Of a stretch of DNA of 64,000 bases, positions 27,479 through 36,918 are shown piece after piece. The number at the start of each line of letters is the position of its first letter. The stretch's first letter is position 1. The notes beneath the pieces were generated by a model. It did not search any database and was not told the DNA's origin. It was given only the letters and a program-made list of their open reading frames with translations. The DNA comes from an alpha proteobacterium AAP81b. Lineage in GTDB: Bacteria; Pseudomonadota; Alphaproteobacteria; Sphingomonadales; Sphingomonadaceae. Made by a program: the position numbers and the translations under genes. Location of the stretch: assembly GCA_001295935.1 (NCBI GenBank), contig LJHX01000164.1, positions 1 to 64,000 on the forward strand, in the 5' to 3' direction.

Positions 27479-27508
27479 CGCCCGGGGGCCGCCGCCCTCG
27501 GGCGTTTT
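27479..27508 (+). terminator. intrinsic terminator after glycine-zipper gene
   Basis: CGCCCG (27479-27484) pairs with CGGGCG (27499-27504), extended by inner GC pairs, and TTTT follows. It is 21 nt past the stop codon. Confidence 0.7.
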
Positions 27509-27553
27509 CATGTCGGGGCGGATTCGGGAGACGGGCTTCCGCTGGCGGGTCGT

Positions 27554-27629
27554 TGGTGGAGCAGAGGGGGATCGAACCCCTGACCTCAGCAGTGCGATTG
27601 CTGCGCTCTCCCATCTGAGCTACTGCCCC
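27554..27629 (-). tRNA. tRNA-Ala (anticodon CGC)
   Basis: A 76-nt cloverleaf on the minus strand with encoded CCA. The acceptor GGGGCAG pairs with CTGCTCC and includes the G3-U70 pair that marks alanine tRNAs. The anticodon stem CAGCA/TGCTG encloses ATCGCAC, giving anticodon CGC (codon GCG). The T-arm GGGGTTCGATCCCC is standard. Confidence 0.96.
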
Positions 27630-27722
27630 ACACGACGGAAGGCGGCCCGTATAGGGGCGGCGCCGGAGCGATGCAACGGGCTTTCGCCACCGTCACTGCG
27701 ATACCGGATCGGGCCGAAACGC

Positions 27723-27796
27723 TGGATGCCCCGCGAGGATTCGAACCTCGATTAACGGAGTCAGAGTCCGGAGTCTTACCTTTAGACGACGGGGCA
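27723..27796 (-). tRNA. tRNA-Gln (anticodon CTG)
   Basis: A 74-nt cloverleaf on the minus strand with encoded CCA. The acceptor TGCCCCG pairs with CGGGGCA, the anticodon stem CCGGA/TCCGT encloses CTCTGAC (anticodon CTG, codon CAG), and the T-arm is CGAGGTTCGAATCCTCG. All stems are intact. Confidence 0.95.
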
Positions 27797-27993
27797 ACAG
27801 CGAGCGCGGCACATATGGGTGGCACCGCCGCGTGTCAATCGTTCGAGGCCGGGCGCCGCGGGGCGGCGGTGCCGGCGGTGCGCAACATGCCTGATGACTT
27901 GGCGACGATTTGCATATGCCGCCGGCGCGCATTAGCTTCCGCTCAGGTTCCGGAGGCGATTGCCGCTGACCGGTGAGACGATTGGGACGAAAC

Positions 27994-29112
27994 ATGTCGG
28001 CATTGGCCGATTCTGACACCAGCGCCGCCGCGGCGCCCGTGTCGCTGCCGACCGACGCGCCGCTGCGCGCCGAGCCGGCGACGGCGCTGCCGGCGAGCCC
28101 CCGCGGCCGCGGTGTCATGCGCGGCTTCGGCCCGCGCCGTGGCCGTACCTATGGCGCGCTCGATCTCGGCACCAACAATTGCCGGCTGCTGATCGCCCGC
28201 CCTGGTCCCGATGGCTTCACCATCGTCGATGCCTATTCGCGCGTCGTCCGCCTCGGCGAGGGGCTGATGGAGGCCGGGCGGCTTTCGGATGCGGCGATGG
28301 ATCGCACCGTCGCCGCGCTCGCCGCCTGCGCCGAAAAGCTTGCCCGCCGCGACGTCCGGCTGACGCGCAACGTCGCTACCGAAGCCTGCCGCCGCGCCGC
28401 CAATGGCGCGCGCTTCGTCGAGCGGGTGTTCGGCGAAACCGGCATTGCGCTGGATGTCATCAGCGCCGCCGAGGAAGCGCGGCTGGCGGTGCTCGGCTGC
28501 CACATGCTGATCGATCCCGACGGCCCGCCGGCGCTGGTCTTCGATATCGGCGGCGGTTCGACCGAACTGATCCTCGTCGAGCCGGCGCCCGCGGGTGACG
28601 AGCCCGAGATTCTCGACTGGGTCAGCCTGCCCTGGGGGGTGGTCAGCCTCGCCGAGACCGAGCCGCAATGGCGCGATGTCGAGGATCGCGAGGCGGCCTA
28701 TGCGCGGATGCTGGCGCGCGTTGCCCCCGAACTCGCCGGCTTCCGGGCGCGGCTCGCGGCGCGCGGTGTCGGCGACGTCCAGTTGCTCGGCACCTCGGGG
28801 ACGATCACCACGCTCGCCTCGGTCGAGCTGGGCCTGCCTGGCTATGACCGCCGCCGCGTCGATGGCTGCACGGTAAGCGGCGCGCCGATGCTGGCGCTGT
28901 GCCGCAAGATCGCCCGCGCCAGCGTCCAGGAGCGCGCCCGCGTCGCCTGCATCGGCCCCGATCGCGCCGAGCTGATCGTCGCCGGCTGCGCCATTCTCGA
29001 CGCCATCCTGAGCGCCTGGCCGGGGGGCGATGTCCGCGTTGCCGATCGCGGCATCCGCGAGGGCATATTGCGCACGCTGATGGCGCGCGACGGCGCCTGG
29101 ATGGCGCGATGA
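27994..29112 (+). CDS. ppx: exopolyphosphatase / Ppx-GppA family phosphatase
   Basis: A 372-aa protein of the ASKHA-fold Ppx/GppA family, which cleaves terminal phosphates from polyphosphate or pppGpp. Key motifs: GALDLGTNNCRLLI (phosphate 1 loop), ATEACRRA, and FDIGGGSTELIL (phosphate 2 loop). It ends after the second ASKHA domain and lacks the C-terminal helical domain of long Ppx, the usual short form in alphaproteobacteria. The N-terminal 45 residues are low-complexity. A GTG at 27973 is an alternative start. Its stop overlaps the rlmE start (ATGA), so the two are co-translated. Confidence 0.92.
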   Translation: MSALADSDTSAAAAPVSLPTDAPLRAEPATALPASPRGRGVMRGFGPRRGRTYGALDLGTNNCRLLIARPGPDGFTIVDAYSRVVRLGEGLMEAGRLSDAAMDRTVAALAACAEKLARRDVRLTRNVATEACRRAANGARFVERVFGETGIALDVISAAEEARLAVLGCHMLIDPDGPPALVFDIGGGSTELILVEPAPAGDEPEILDWVSLPWGVVSLAETEPQWRDVEDREAAYARMLARVAPELAGFRARLAARGVGDVQLLGTSGTITTLASVELGLPGYDRRRVDGCTVSGAPMLALCRKIARASVQERARVACIGPDRAELIVAGCAILDAILSAWPGGDVRVADRGIREGILRTLMARDGAWMAR

Positions 29113-29843
29113 CGAACACGCCGGCAGGCGGCGGCGGCCCGCCGGGGGGGCGCTCGCGCGGCGGCAAGGTGCGGGTCAAGACCGCCAAGCGCCGGACGAC
29201 GAGTTCGAACCGCTGGCTCGAGCGCCAGTTGAACGACCCTTATGTCGCCGCGGCGCGCGCTGCCGGGTACCGCAGCCGGGCGGCGTTCAAGCTCAAGGAA
29301 TTGGACGCCCAGTTCGGCCTGCTCGCCGGGGTGACGCGCGTCGTCGATCTCGGCGCGGCGCCAGGGGGCTGGTGCCAGGTCGTCAAGCAGGAGCGACCCA
29401 AGGCGGCGGTGGTCGGCATCGACCTGTTGCCGGTCGATCCGATTCCGGGCGTGATCCTGTTCGAGAAGGACATTCTCGACGACGACGCCGAGGCGCTGAT
29501 CACCCAGGCGCTCGGCGGCCCTGCCGATCTCGTCATGTCCGACATGGCGGCCAATACCGTCGGCCATCAGGCGACCGACCATCTGCGCACCATGGGACTG
29601 ATCGAAGCCGGGCTCGACATGGCGACGCGGCTGCTGCGGCCGGGGGGCAATTTCGTCGCCAAGGTGCTGGCCGGTGGCGGCGATGGCACGCTGACCGCGA
29701 TGCTGCGCAAGCACTTCCAGAGCGTCAAGCACGTCAAGCCGCCGGCGAGCCGCAAGGGGTCGTCGGAATGGTATGTGGTGGCGCAGGGGTTCAAGGCGCC
29801 GGCCGTCGCGGAAGTGGCCGAGGCCGCCGCCGACGCCGGATAG
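29109..29843 (+). CDS. rlmE: 23S rRNA (uridine2552-2'-O)-methyltransferase
   Basis: A 244-aa SAM-dependent methyltransferase of the RrmJ/FtsJ family that modifies U2552 in the ribosomal A-loop. The substrate-side YRSRAAFKL, the SAM motif VVDLGAAPGGWCQV, the catalytic Asp in DLVMSDMAANTVGH, and Lys in GGNFVAKVL are all visible, as is the final KGSSEWYVVAQGFK. The basic N-terminal tail is common in alphaproteobacteria. Start and ppx stop overlap as ATGA; ppx-rlmE is a conserved alphaproteobacterial pair. Confidence 0.95.
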   Translation: MTNTPAGGGGPPGGRSRGGKVRVKTAKRRTTSSNRWLERQLNDPYVAAARAAGYRSRAAFKLKELDAQFGLLAGVTRVVDLGAAPGGWCQVVKQERPKAAVVGIDLLPVDPIPGVILFEKDILDDDAEALITQALGGPADLVMSDMAANTVGHQATDHLRTMGLIEAGLDMATRLLRPGGNFVAKVLAGGGDGTLTAMLRKHFQSVKHVKPPASRKGSSEWYVVAQGFKAPAVAEVAEAAADAG

Positions 29844-29882
29844 GGCGTTGCGCCTGGGGGATGGCGCTGGCAAACCGGCGCG

Positions 29883-31514
29883 ATGAAAACCCCCTTGCTC
29901 ACTTTGTTGGCTTTTGCCGCCGCCACGCCCGCGGCGGCGATCGATGTCGCGGCGCTCAAGGCCGATACGCAAACACTGTCGTCGGACGCTTTCGAAGGCC
30001 GCGAACCGGGGACGCCGGGGGAAGCGAAGACCGTCGCCTATCTCATCGAACGGATGAAGGCGCTCGGGCTGAGCCCGGCGGGGACGGGCGGCGGTTGGAC
30101 GCAGGACGTGCCGCTGGCGACGATCACCGCGGCGCCGACCGCCGATCTGACGGTATCAGGCGGGAAGGGCCCGCTGCGTTTCGCCTATGGCAGCGAGGTG
30201 TCGCTGTGGACCAAGCGCCAGGTGGCGACGTCGGAACTGAAGGCATCGCCGATCGTCTTCGTCGGCCATGGCATCACCGCCCCCGAACGCGGCTGGGACG
30301 ATTTCGCCGGCGTCGATGTGCGCGGCAAGACGCTGATCTTCCTCGTCAACGATCCCGACTGGCAGGCGGCGCAAGTCGGCAAGGCCGGCGGTCCCTTCGA
30401 TGGCAAGGCGATGACCTATTATGGCCGCTACATCTACAAGTTCGAGGAGGCGGCGCGGCGCGGCGCGGCGGCGGCGATCGTCATCCACGATGCCGCGGCG
30501 ATCGGCTGGCCCTGGGGGGTCGTCCAAACCAGCTTCACCGGGCCGATCATCGACATCGATACCGCCGACAAGGGCGCGGGGCGTGTCGCGGTCGAGGGCT
30601 TTCTTGCCCGTGACGCCGCCGCCCGCCTGCTGGCATCGGCCGGGCTCGATCTCGCCGCGCTTGAGAAAGCCGCCAAGGTCAAGGGCTTCAAGCCGATCGA
30701 CACCGGGCTGACGGCGTCGGCGCTCATCGCGAACGCGATCGCCCGCTCGGCGTCGAAGAATGTGCTGGGCATGGTGCGCGGCGCGCGGCGCCCGGACGAA
30801 GTCGTGCTGGTCAGCGCGCATTGGGATCACATGGGGCGCTGCACCCCCGACGCGACCGGCGATGACATCTGCAACGGCGCCGTCGACAATGCCTCGGGCA
30901 CCGCCGGGCTGCTTGCCATCGCCGGCGACATTGCCAAGGGTCCGAAGCCGGCGCGCTCGGTGGTGTTCCTCGCCGTCACCGCCGAGGAATCGGGGCTGCT
31001 CGGCTCGAAATATTATGCCGAAAGCCCGGTCTGGCCGCTGGCGCAGACTGTCGGCGGGGTCAACATGGACAGCCTCAACGTCATCGGCCGCAGCGATGGC
31101 TTCACCATCACCGGCGCCGGCAAGTCCGAGCTCGAGGACCTGGCGCTGGCGCTGGCGGCGAAGCAGGGCCGCGGCGCCGTCGCCGAGGCGCGCCCCGAAT
31201 TTGGCGGTTACTTCCGCTCGGATCACTTCAGCCTGGCGCGCGTCGGCGTGCCGATGCTGTCGGCGGGGTCGGGGGGCGAACTGATCGGCAAGCCGGCGGG
31301 GGCGTTCCGCGCCGCGGCGATGGACTATGGCGCCAGGCGTTACCACCAGCCGTCGGACCAATATGATCCCGGATGGGACTGGTCGGGGGCGGTCGCCGAT
31401 CTCGAACTCTATCGCGATCTGACGGTACAGCTTGCGACGAGCGATATCTGGCCGAACTGGCGCGCCGACGCCGAGTTCCGAGCGGTGCGCGATGCTTCGC
31501 GGGGTGCCAAATGA
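29883..31514 (+). CDS. M28 family metallopeptidase, secreted
   Basis: A 543-aa zinc aminopeptidase with a Sec signal peptide (LLTLLAFAAATPAAA). A protease-associated insert lies in the first half (around 120-230). The M28 catalytic part shows zinc ligands and acid: VSAHWDHMG (His, Asp), GAVDNASGTA (Asp), AVTAEESGLLGS (Glu-Glu), and the distal YHQPSDQYD. It should trim N-terminal residues from peptides in the periplasm. The stop overlaps the start of aguA (ATGA), an odd coupling of a secreted peptidase with polyamine genes. Confidence 0.93.
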   Translation: MKTPLLTLLAFAAATPAAAIDVAALKADTQTLSSDAFEGREPGTPGEAKTVAYLIERMKALGLSPAGTGGGWTQDVPLATITAAPTADLTVSGGKGPLRFAYGSEVSLWTKRQVATSELKASPIVFVGHGITAPERGWDDFAGVDVRGKTLIFLVNDPDWQAAQVGKAGGPFDGKAMTYYGRYIYKFEEAARRGAAAAIVIHDAAAIGWPWGVVQTSFTGPIIDIDTADKGAGRVAVEGFLARDAAARLLASAGLDLAALEKAAKVKGFKPIDTGLTASALIANAIARSASKNVLGMVRGARRPDEVVLVSAHWDHMGRCTPDATGDDICNGAVDNASGTAGLLAIAGDIAKGPKPARSVVFLAVTAEESGLLGSKYYAESPVWPLAQTVGGVNMDSLNVIGRSDGFTITGAGKSELEDLALALAAKQGRGAVAEARPEFGGYFRSDHFSLARVGVPMLSAGSGGELIGKPAGAFRAAAMDYGARRYHQPSDQYDPGWDWSGAVADLELYRDLTVQLATSDIWPNWRADAEFRAVRDASRGAK

Positions 31515-32482
31515 CCGCGCGCCAACCGCCCGAATGGGCTCGCCATGCCGCCACCTGGACGGCGTTTCCGTCCCACCCTGAACTCTGGGAAGACGATCTC
31601 GGCGCGGCGCAGGAGGAGGTCGCTGCGATGGTTCGCGCCATCGCCAAGGGCGAACGCGTCGAACTCCTCGTCGCCAACGCCGCGGCGCGCGCCGCTGCCG
31701 AGGCACTGCTCGCCGGCAGCGATGTGCGCTTCCACGATTATGGCTTCGGCGACATCTGGCTGCGCGATACGGGGCCGTTGTTCCTGGCGTCGTCGGCCGG
31801 GGCCGCGGCGGCGGGGTTCCGCTTCAACGGCTGGGGCGGCAAGTACGACCTGCCCGGCGACGATGGCGTCGCGGCGTTCGTCACCGCCGCGGCCGGCGTG
31901 CCGCTGGCGCGCCATGGCTGGGTGCTCGAAGGCGGCGCCATCGATGTCGACGGCACCGGGCTTGCCGTCACCACCGAGCAATGCCTGCTCAACCCCAACC
32001 GCAACCCGAAGATGGACCGCGCCGAGATCGAATCGCATCTGCGGCGCGATCTGGGTCTCGACCGTGTGCTTTGGCTCGGCGAGGGCTTGCTCAACGACCA
32101 TACCGACGGCCATGTCGACAATCTGGCGCGCTTCGTCGCGCCGCGCGTGCTGGCGCTGCCGGTGGCGGCGGCCGATGACCCCAATCGCGACGTCTTCGAG
32201 GATGCGCATGACCGCGCCCGCGACTTCGGCCTGCAGGTTGTCGGCATTCCCTCGCCGGGTCGCGTGCTCCGCGAAGGCGAGATCATCCCCGCCAGCCATA
32301 TGAACTTCTACATTGCCAATGCTGTCGTCATCGTGCCGCTTTATGGCGCGGCGTCGGACGAGGACGCGGTGAAGGCGATCGGCGCGCTGTTCCCGGGGCG
32401 GGATTGCATCGGCCTCAGGGCCGACCATATCCTCACCGGCGGCGGCAGTTTCCACTGCATCACCCAGCAGCAGCCCGCCTGA
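31511..32482 (+). CDS. aguA: agmatine deiminase
   Basis: A 323-aa pentein-fold enzyme (PAD_porph) that converts agmatine to N-carbamoylputrescine. Characteristic segments: PPEWARHAATWTAFPSH, FGDIWLRDTGP, HTDGHVDNLARFV with the catalytic His, and GGGSFHCITQQ with the nucleophilic Cys close to the C-terminus. The start is the ATG overlapping the M28 stop. aguB follows 10 nt later, completing the two-step route to putrescine. Confidence 0.94.
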   Translation: MTARQPPEWARHAATWTAFPSHPELWEDDLGAAQEEVAAMVRAIAKGERVELLVANAAARAAAEALLAGSDVRFHDYGFGDIWLRDTGPLFLASSAGAAAAGFRFNGWGGKYDLPGDDGVAAFVTAAAGVPLARHGWVLEGGAIDVDGTGLAVTTEQCLLNPNRNPKMDRAEIESHLRRDLGLDRVLWLGEGLLNDHTDGHVDNLARFVAPRVLALPVAAADDPNRDVFEDAHDRARDFGLQVVGIPSPGRVLREGEIIPASHMNFYIANAVVIVPLYGAASDEDAVKAIGALFPGRDCIGLRADHILTGGGSFHCITQQQPA

Positions 32483-32492
32483 GGACCCCGTC

Positions 32493-33356
32493 ATGCGACC
32501 GATCACCGTCGCCGGCTTGCAGCTGGCCTTCAGCGGCGTCCGCGACGCCGACATCGCCCACACCGCCGCCGCTGTCCGCGCCGCGGCGGCCGCGGGCGCG
32601 CAGGTGATCCTGCCGCCCGAGCTGTTCGAGGGCCATTATTTCTGTCGGCATGAGGACGAGAGCCTCTTCGCCACGGCGCTGCCGCTTGCCGAGCATCCGG
32701 CGGTCGCGGCGATGCGCGACGTGGCGCTCGAGACGAAGACCTATATCCCGACAAGCTTCTTCGAGCGCGACGGCCATCACCATTACAACAGCCTCGCCAT
32801 GATCGACGATGGCGGCAACATCATGGGGGTCTATCGCAAGAGCCACATTCCCGACGGCCCGGGCTATGAGGAGAAATTCTACTTCCGCCCGGGCAACACC
32901 GGCTTCAAGGTCTGGCCGACGCGGCACGGCGTCATCGGCGTCGGCATCTGCTGGGACCAATGGTATCCCGAGACGGCGCGCCACATGATGCTGCAGGGCG
33001 CCGAGGTGCTGATGTTCCCGACGGCGATCGGCTCGGAGCCGCATGACCCCAATCTCGACACGCGGCGGATGTGGCGTCGCGCGATGCAGGGCCATGCCGT
33101 GTCGAACGTCGTGCCGGTGGTGGCGTGCAACCGCGTCGGCGTCGAGGAGGCGGGGACGCCCCACGAGCAGGCTTTCTACGGCACCAGCTTCATCGCCGAC
33201 GAGCGCGGCGACATCCGAGCGGAGCGTGACGACCAGGAGCAGGGCGCGGTGATCGCCACCTTCGACCTCGATATCGTCGCTAAGCATCGCGCGGCGTTCG
33301 GCTTCTTCCGAGATCGCCGGCCGGAACTCTACGCGCGGCTGGCGCAGGATATCTGA
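32493..33356 (+). CDS. aguB: N-carbamoylputrescine amidase
   Basis: A 287-aa nitrilase-superfamily enzyme that hydrolyses N-carbamoylputrescine to putrescine, CO2 and ammonia. The Glu-Lys-Cys triad is visible: Glu in LPPELFEGHYF, Lys in GVYRKSHIPDG, and Cys in VGICWDQWYPE. Length and the C-terminal FGFFRDRRPELY are typical. It is the last gene of the M28-aguA-aguB operon; DUF418 converges from the other strand 17 nt later. Confidence 0.95.
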   Translation: MRPITVAGLQLAFSGVRDADIAHTAAAVRAAAAAGAQVILPPELFEGHYFCRHEDESLFATALPLAEHPAVAAMRDVALETKTYIPTSFFERDGHHHYNSLAMIDDGGNIMGVYRKSHIPDGPGYEEKFYFRPGNTGFKVWPTRHGVIGVGICWDQWYPETARHMMLQGAEVLMFPTAIGSEPHDPNLDTRRMWRRAMQGHAVSNVVPVVACNRVGVEEAGTPHEQAFYGTSFIADERGDIRAERDDQEQGAVIATFDLDIVAKHRAAFGFFRDRRPELYARLAQDI

Positions 33357-33372
33357 ACGCGGCTGCGCGGGC

Positions 33373-34659
33373 TCATGTCCGCCGAAAGGGTTGGCGCTCG
33401 GCGTAGGAGAGGCTTTTCCACAGCCATTCCAGCGGCCCGGTGACAAAGGCTTTCAGCCAGAGGTTGGCCAAGACGATCTGCACAGCGATGATGGTGCAGG
33501 CGATGCCGAACAACTGGCCGAACCCCAATTGCCCCCAAAGGCCGAGGAATGGCCCGCCGAAGAGCAGGACGCCGGCCGCCGATGCCCCCATATAGGTCGA
33601 CAGCGGCAGCTTGCCGTTGGCGACAAAGGGTTTGAGCAGCGCCCGGCCGCCATTGGTGGTCAACGCCAGGCTGACGGCGCCGACATGGCCCATAACAAGG
33701 AACATCCGGGCGAGGCTGAAGGTCACCATGCCGATATCGGGCAGCGCCTCGAAGCGCAGTTGGGCGATCGTGGCGGGGATGCGCAGCGCCAGGCCGATGC
33801 CATAGCCGGCGACAAGCAGCAGCAAATAGGTGCGGGGGCGCGCCTGCCCCTGGATGATGCCCCATTTGAACAGCGCCATGCCGATCAACATCGTGCCAAA
33901 GGCTTCGATGATATTCTCCCAATAGATGCCGACTTGCGTGAACTGGACGATCACCCACAGCGCCTGCTGATAGGGCACATAGGTCGCGATCGGACCGAGG
34001 ATCTGCGCGCCTTCGGCGGCGAGCTTGTCCGGGTCGGGTCCGCGCGCCTCCGCCTCGGCTTCCGCCCGGGCGGTGAGCGCCGCCCTCTCGCCCAGCGTCG
34101 GCGCGGCCCCGTCGGCGAGGCGGGTGCTTGCCGCGCTTGCCGCTTCGAACAGCGCTACGCGCTCGCCATATTCACTGACATTGGGCAGCTGCAGGCCGAT
34201 ATTGATGACGAGTCCCAGCGCCAGCAGGGCGCGCGGTGCCAGCCGGCGGAAGGGGAAGATCAGCAATGCCGCGGTGCCATAGCTGAACAAGATGTCGCCC
34301 GGCCACAGCAGGATGACGCCATGGGCGATGCCGAACACCATCAGCCAGATGTTGCGGCGCATGTGCAGGTCGGCGACCGCCACCGGCCCGTCGGGAGCCA
34401 TCGCGGCGCGTGCCATGATCAGCACACCGGCGCCGAACAGTAGTTCGAGCAGGCCGCGCTGCGTGCCATCGAGCAGGCGATTTACCCACCAGGCGGCCTG
34501 ATCAAGGGCCGTCCAGCTGACCCGGTTGGGATAATAATCGGGGTCGGCGAAGTCCCCCATATACTGGATATTCATGAACAAGATGAACAGGATGGCAATG
34601 CCGCGCAGCACATCGAGCTGGACGATGCGCTCGCTGCCGCCGATGCGGGCGACGGTCAT
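33373..34659 (-). CDS. DUF418 domain-containing membrane protein
   Basis: A 428-aa multi-pass inner-membrane protein. The N-terminus ERIVQLDVLRGIAILFILFMNI is the mark of the DUF418/YeiB family; the C-terminal DUF418 segment contains FGPLEWLWK-like LEWLWKSLSYAERQP. A cytoplasmic or loop region rich in charged residues interrupts the helices near the middle. Function is not established in the family; transport or acyl transfer has been suggested. The ATG overlaps the UDG stop (ATGA). Confidence 0.9.
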   Translation of the reverse strand: MTVARIGGSERIVQLDVLRGIAILFILFMNIQYMGDFADPDYYPNRVSWTALDQAAWWVNRLLDGTQRGLLELLFGAGVLIMARAAMAPDGPVAVADLHMRRNIWLMVFGIAHGVILLWPGDILFSYGTAALLIFPFRRLAPRALLALGLVINIGLQLPNVSEYGERVALFEAASAASTRLADGAAPTLGERAALTARAEAEAEARGPDPDKLAAEGAQILGPIATYVPYQQALWVIVQFTQVGIYWENIIEAFGTMLIGMALFKWGIIQGQARPRTYLLLLVAGYGIGLALRIPATIAQLRFEALPDIGMVTFSLARMFLVMGHVGAVSLALTTNGGRALLKPFVANGKLPLSTYMGASAAGVLLFGGPFLGLWGQLGFGQLFGIACTIIAVQIVLANLWLKAFVTGPLEWLWKSLSYAERQPFRRT

Positions 34660-35324
34660 TCGCGCTGCCTTTCTGCCAGTGCGGCGGTGAACACGCTCTC
34701 GAACATTTCCGCCGTCAGCCGTCCGGTATTGGTGTTGTACCGGCTGCAATGATAACTATCGATCAGCACCGGGCCGCGGTGCAGGCGGTGGACATTGCCA
34801 TGGCCGAACGGGTGTTTGGGCAGCTTGCCGCCCATCGCCTTGACCACCGACTGATGGGCAATCTGGCCGAGTGCGATGATGACTTTCAAATTGGGCAGGG
34901 TTTCGAGGCGCTCGACAAGGAACGGCCGGCAATTGTGGATTTCGGCGGGCTCGGGCTTGTTCTGCGGCGGCACGCAGCGCACGGCGTTGCTGATGAAGGC
35001 GCCCTTCAGCGTCAGGCCGTCGTCGGGGCGGGCGCCATAGACACCGTCGGAAAAGCCGAGCTTCGCCAGCGTCTCGAACAGCAGGATGCCCGCCCAGTCG
35101 CCGGTGAAGGGCCGGCCGGTGCGATTGGCGCCCTGCATGCCGGGCGCCAGGCCACAGATGGCGAGCCAGGCATCGGGGTCGCCGAAACCGGGGACCGGGG
35201 CGTTCCACCATTCGGGGTGGGCGATGCGTGTTTCGTCGCGAAAGGCGACGAGGCGCGGGCAGCGCGGGCAGTCGCGCGGCGCGTCGCCGGGCTGGAGGGC
35301 AGGGCCGGGGGTTTCTAAGCTCAT
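34656..35324 (-). CDS. uracil-DNA glycosylase, family 5 (UDGb)
   Basis: A 222-aa DNA repair glycosylase that removes deaminated bases. The family-5 motifs are clear: GLAPGMQGANRTGRPFTGD near the active site, and the C-terminal SYHCSRYNTNTGRLT. Four Cys for an iron-sulfur cluster are present (CPRCP, RCVPP and NCRPF). An ATG at 35360 would lengthen it by 12 residues but would collide with the folK start; 35324 is preferred. Divergent from folK and co-translated with DUF418. Confidence 0.9.
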   Translation of the reverse strand: MSLETPGPALQPGDAPRDCPRCPRLVAFRDETRIAHPEWWNAPVPGFGDPDAWLAICGLAPGMQGANRTGRPFTGDWAGILLFETLAKLGFSDGVYGARPDDGLTLKGAFISNAVRCVPPQNKPEPAEIHNCRPFLVERLETLPNLKVIIALGQIAHQSVVKAMGGKLPKHPFGHGNVHRLHRGPVLIDSYHCSRYNTNTGRLTAEMFESVFTAALAERQRE

Positions 35325-35347
35325 CGCGCGCGTGTAGGCGCCGGCGC

Positions 35348-35836
35348 TTGGACGAGACAATCCTTATCGCACTGGGGTCGAACCGCCGCCATGGCCGCCA
35401 TGGCGCGCCGGCGGGCGTCGTCGCGGCGGCGATCGCCGCGCTCGGGGCGCTGGGGCTGCACGTTATCGGGCAGTCGCGCGTGTGGACGACGGCGCCGATC
35501 GGCCCCGGCAGCCGGTGCTATGCCAATGCCGTCGTCGCGGTGCGCACGCCGCTGCCGCTGGCCGAGGTGCTGGCGCGGCTGCAGGCGCTCGAGCGCGATT
35601 TCGGCCGGCGGCGCGGGCAGCGCTGGGGCGACCGCGTGCTCGATCTCGATATCCTGGCGGCGGGCGCGCGCGTCGTCGCGCTGCCGGGGCTGGCGGTGCC
35701 GCATCCCGAACTGCCGCGGCGGCGCTTCGTTCTCGATCCGCTGGTCGAGGTGGCGCCCGCTTGGCGGCATCCGAAGCTCGGGCTGACGGCGCGGCAGCTG
35801 CGCGCCCGGCTCGCCCGCGTCAGACGGCCGGGGTGA
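35348..35836 (+). CDS. folK: 2-amino-4-hydroxy-6-hydroxymethyldihydropteridine pyrophosphokinase
   Basis: A 162-aa folate-biosynthesis enzyme that transfers pyrophosphate from ATP to 6-hydroxymethyldihydropterin. Family motifs: IALGSN at the start, ALERDFGRRRGQRWGDRVLDLDIL with the two metal-binding Asp, and PHPELPRRRFVLDPLVEVAP. The frame extends further upstream, but the conserved domain starts at the TTG at 35348 and the length then matches the family. The last 17 nt overlap the convergent sterol-desaturase gene. Confidence 0.92.
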   Translation: MDETILIALGSNRRHGRHGAPAGVVAAAIAALGALGLHVIGQSRVWTTAPIGPGSRCYANAVVAVRTPLPLAEVLARLQALERDFGRRRGQRWGDRVLDLDILAAGARVVALPGLAVPHPELPRRRFVLDPLVEVAPAWRHPKLGLTARQLRARLARVRRPG

Positions 35837-36662
35837 CGCGGGCGCGCCACCAGCGTGCCGCCATCTTCGCCCATTCGAGGAAAGGGAAGGTCATCAGCCG
35901 GACGAAGTCGAGATCGGGCACGCCGGCGGTCTGCGCGCCGATCGGCGCCTGCAGCCGGCGTGGCACGCGATAGGTGCCGAAGATCACATCGTAGAAGGGA
36001 AACATGTTGGCGAGGTTGGTCGTATAAGCCTGGGCGTCGTCATAATGGTGCCAGCGGTGGAAGCGCGGCGACGCCAGCAGATGGCGGAAGGGGCCATGCT
36101 CGATATCGACCTCGAGATGCACATAGATGTTGTGCAGCAGCAGGATGACGCCGACCAGCGCGCCATCCTGGTGCGGCAGGCCGAGCCAGCCGAGCATGAC
36201 GATGGCGAAGAGGCTGGTGGCGAGCGGTTCGAGCGGGTGGACGCGCCAGGTGGTGAAGCCGTTCACATGGCTGTCGCTGTGGTGGATGGCATGGATCGGC
36301 CAGCCAAGCGGGCCGTGCAGCCAGCGGTGGACGGCGTAGATGGCGCCATCGCTGGCGATCAGCGCGATGAGGATATTGGCCCAGGATGGCAGCCCTGCCC
36401 ATAGCTGCGGTGCGAGGCGCGGGATGCCGAGGCTGTGCCACAGCCCGGCGAAGGCACCGCTGACGGCATAGACCGGCGCCGCGGCGAGGCAGCCGGCGAC
36501 GAAGAACATCAGGCTGACGAGGGTGTTGCGACGCGCGCGCTGCGACATCGTGCCGAGCCGGCGCAGCGCGATGCCGCCGGCGAGCATGAAGGCGCTGGCG
36601 AAGCCCAGCCCGATCAGATTGTGCGGGCTGAGCATGCCGCGGAGGAGGGGGGCGAAATCCAT
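35820..36662 (-). CDS. sterol desaturase / fatty acid hydroxylase family protein
   Basis: A 280-aa membrane di-iron oxygenase. Several transmembrane helices surround the His clusters HRWLH (112-116), HAIHH (124-128), a further His in VHPLEP, and FHRWHH near residue 210, the usual eight-His metal site. It probably hydroxylates a lipid or carotenoid; the exact substrate is unknown. Start at 36662, where the first membrane-adjacent residues begin. Confidence 0.9.
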   Translation of the reverse strand: MDFAPLLRGMLSPHNLIGLGFASAFMLAGGIALRRLGTMSQRARRNTLVSLMFFVAGCLAAAPVYAVSGAFAGLWHSLGIPRLAPQLWAGLPSWANILIALIASDGAIYAVHRWLHGPLGWPIHAIHHSDSHVNGFTTWRVHPLEPLATSLFAIVMLGWLGLPHQDGALVGVILLLHNIYVHLEVDIEHGPFRHLLASPRFHRWHHYDDAQAYTTNLANMFPFYDVIFGTYRVPRRLQAPIGAQTAGVPDLDFVRLMTFPFLEWAKMAARWWRARVTPAV

Positions 36663-36822
36663 TGCGCTGCCGGCGCTATCACCCGGCCACGCCCTTGCCA
36701 ACAACGCCGATGCCGCGCCCTGCGACGCCTGCGCTCGCGCACGAGCGGTTGCGCGCGGCGGCGATGCGGCTTAAGTGCGCGCGCCTTGGCAGCCGCAAGG
36801 TCCGGGGACATGGCGGCGATGT

Positions 36823-36898
36823 GGGCCCATAGCTCAATCGGTAGAGCGCGCGCCTTTTAAGCGCTAGGTCGCGGGTTCGAATCCCGCTGGGCCCACCA
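36823..36898 (+). tRNA. tRNA-Lys (anticodon TTT)
   Basis: A 76-nt cloverleaf with encoded CCA. The acceptor GGGCCCA pairs with TGGGCCC, the anticodon loop is CTTTTAA (anticodon TTT), and the T-arm is GCGGGTTCGAATCCCGC. The anticodon stem has one mismatch at its outer pair (C27-U43), which is tolerable. Confidence 0.96.
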
Positions 36899-36918
36899 CC
36901 GCCGCGCTGCGGCGCGAG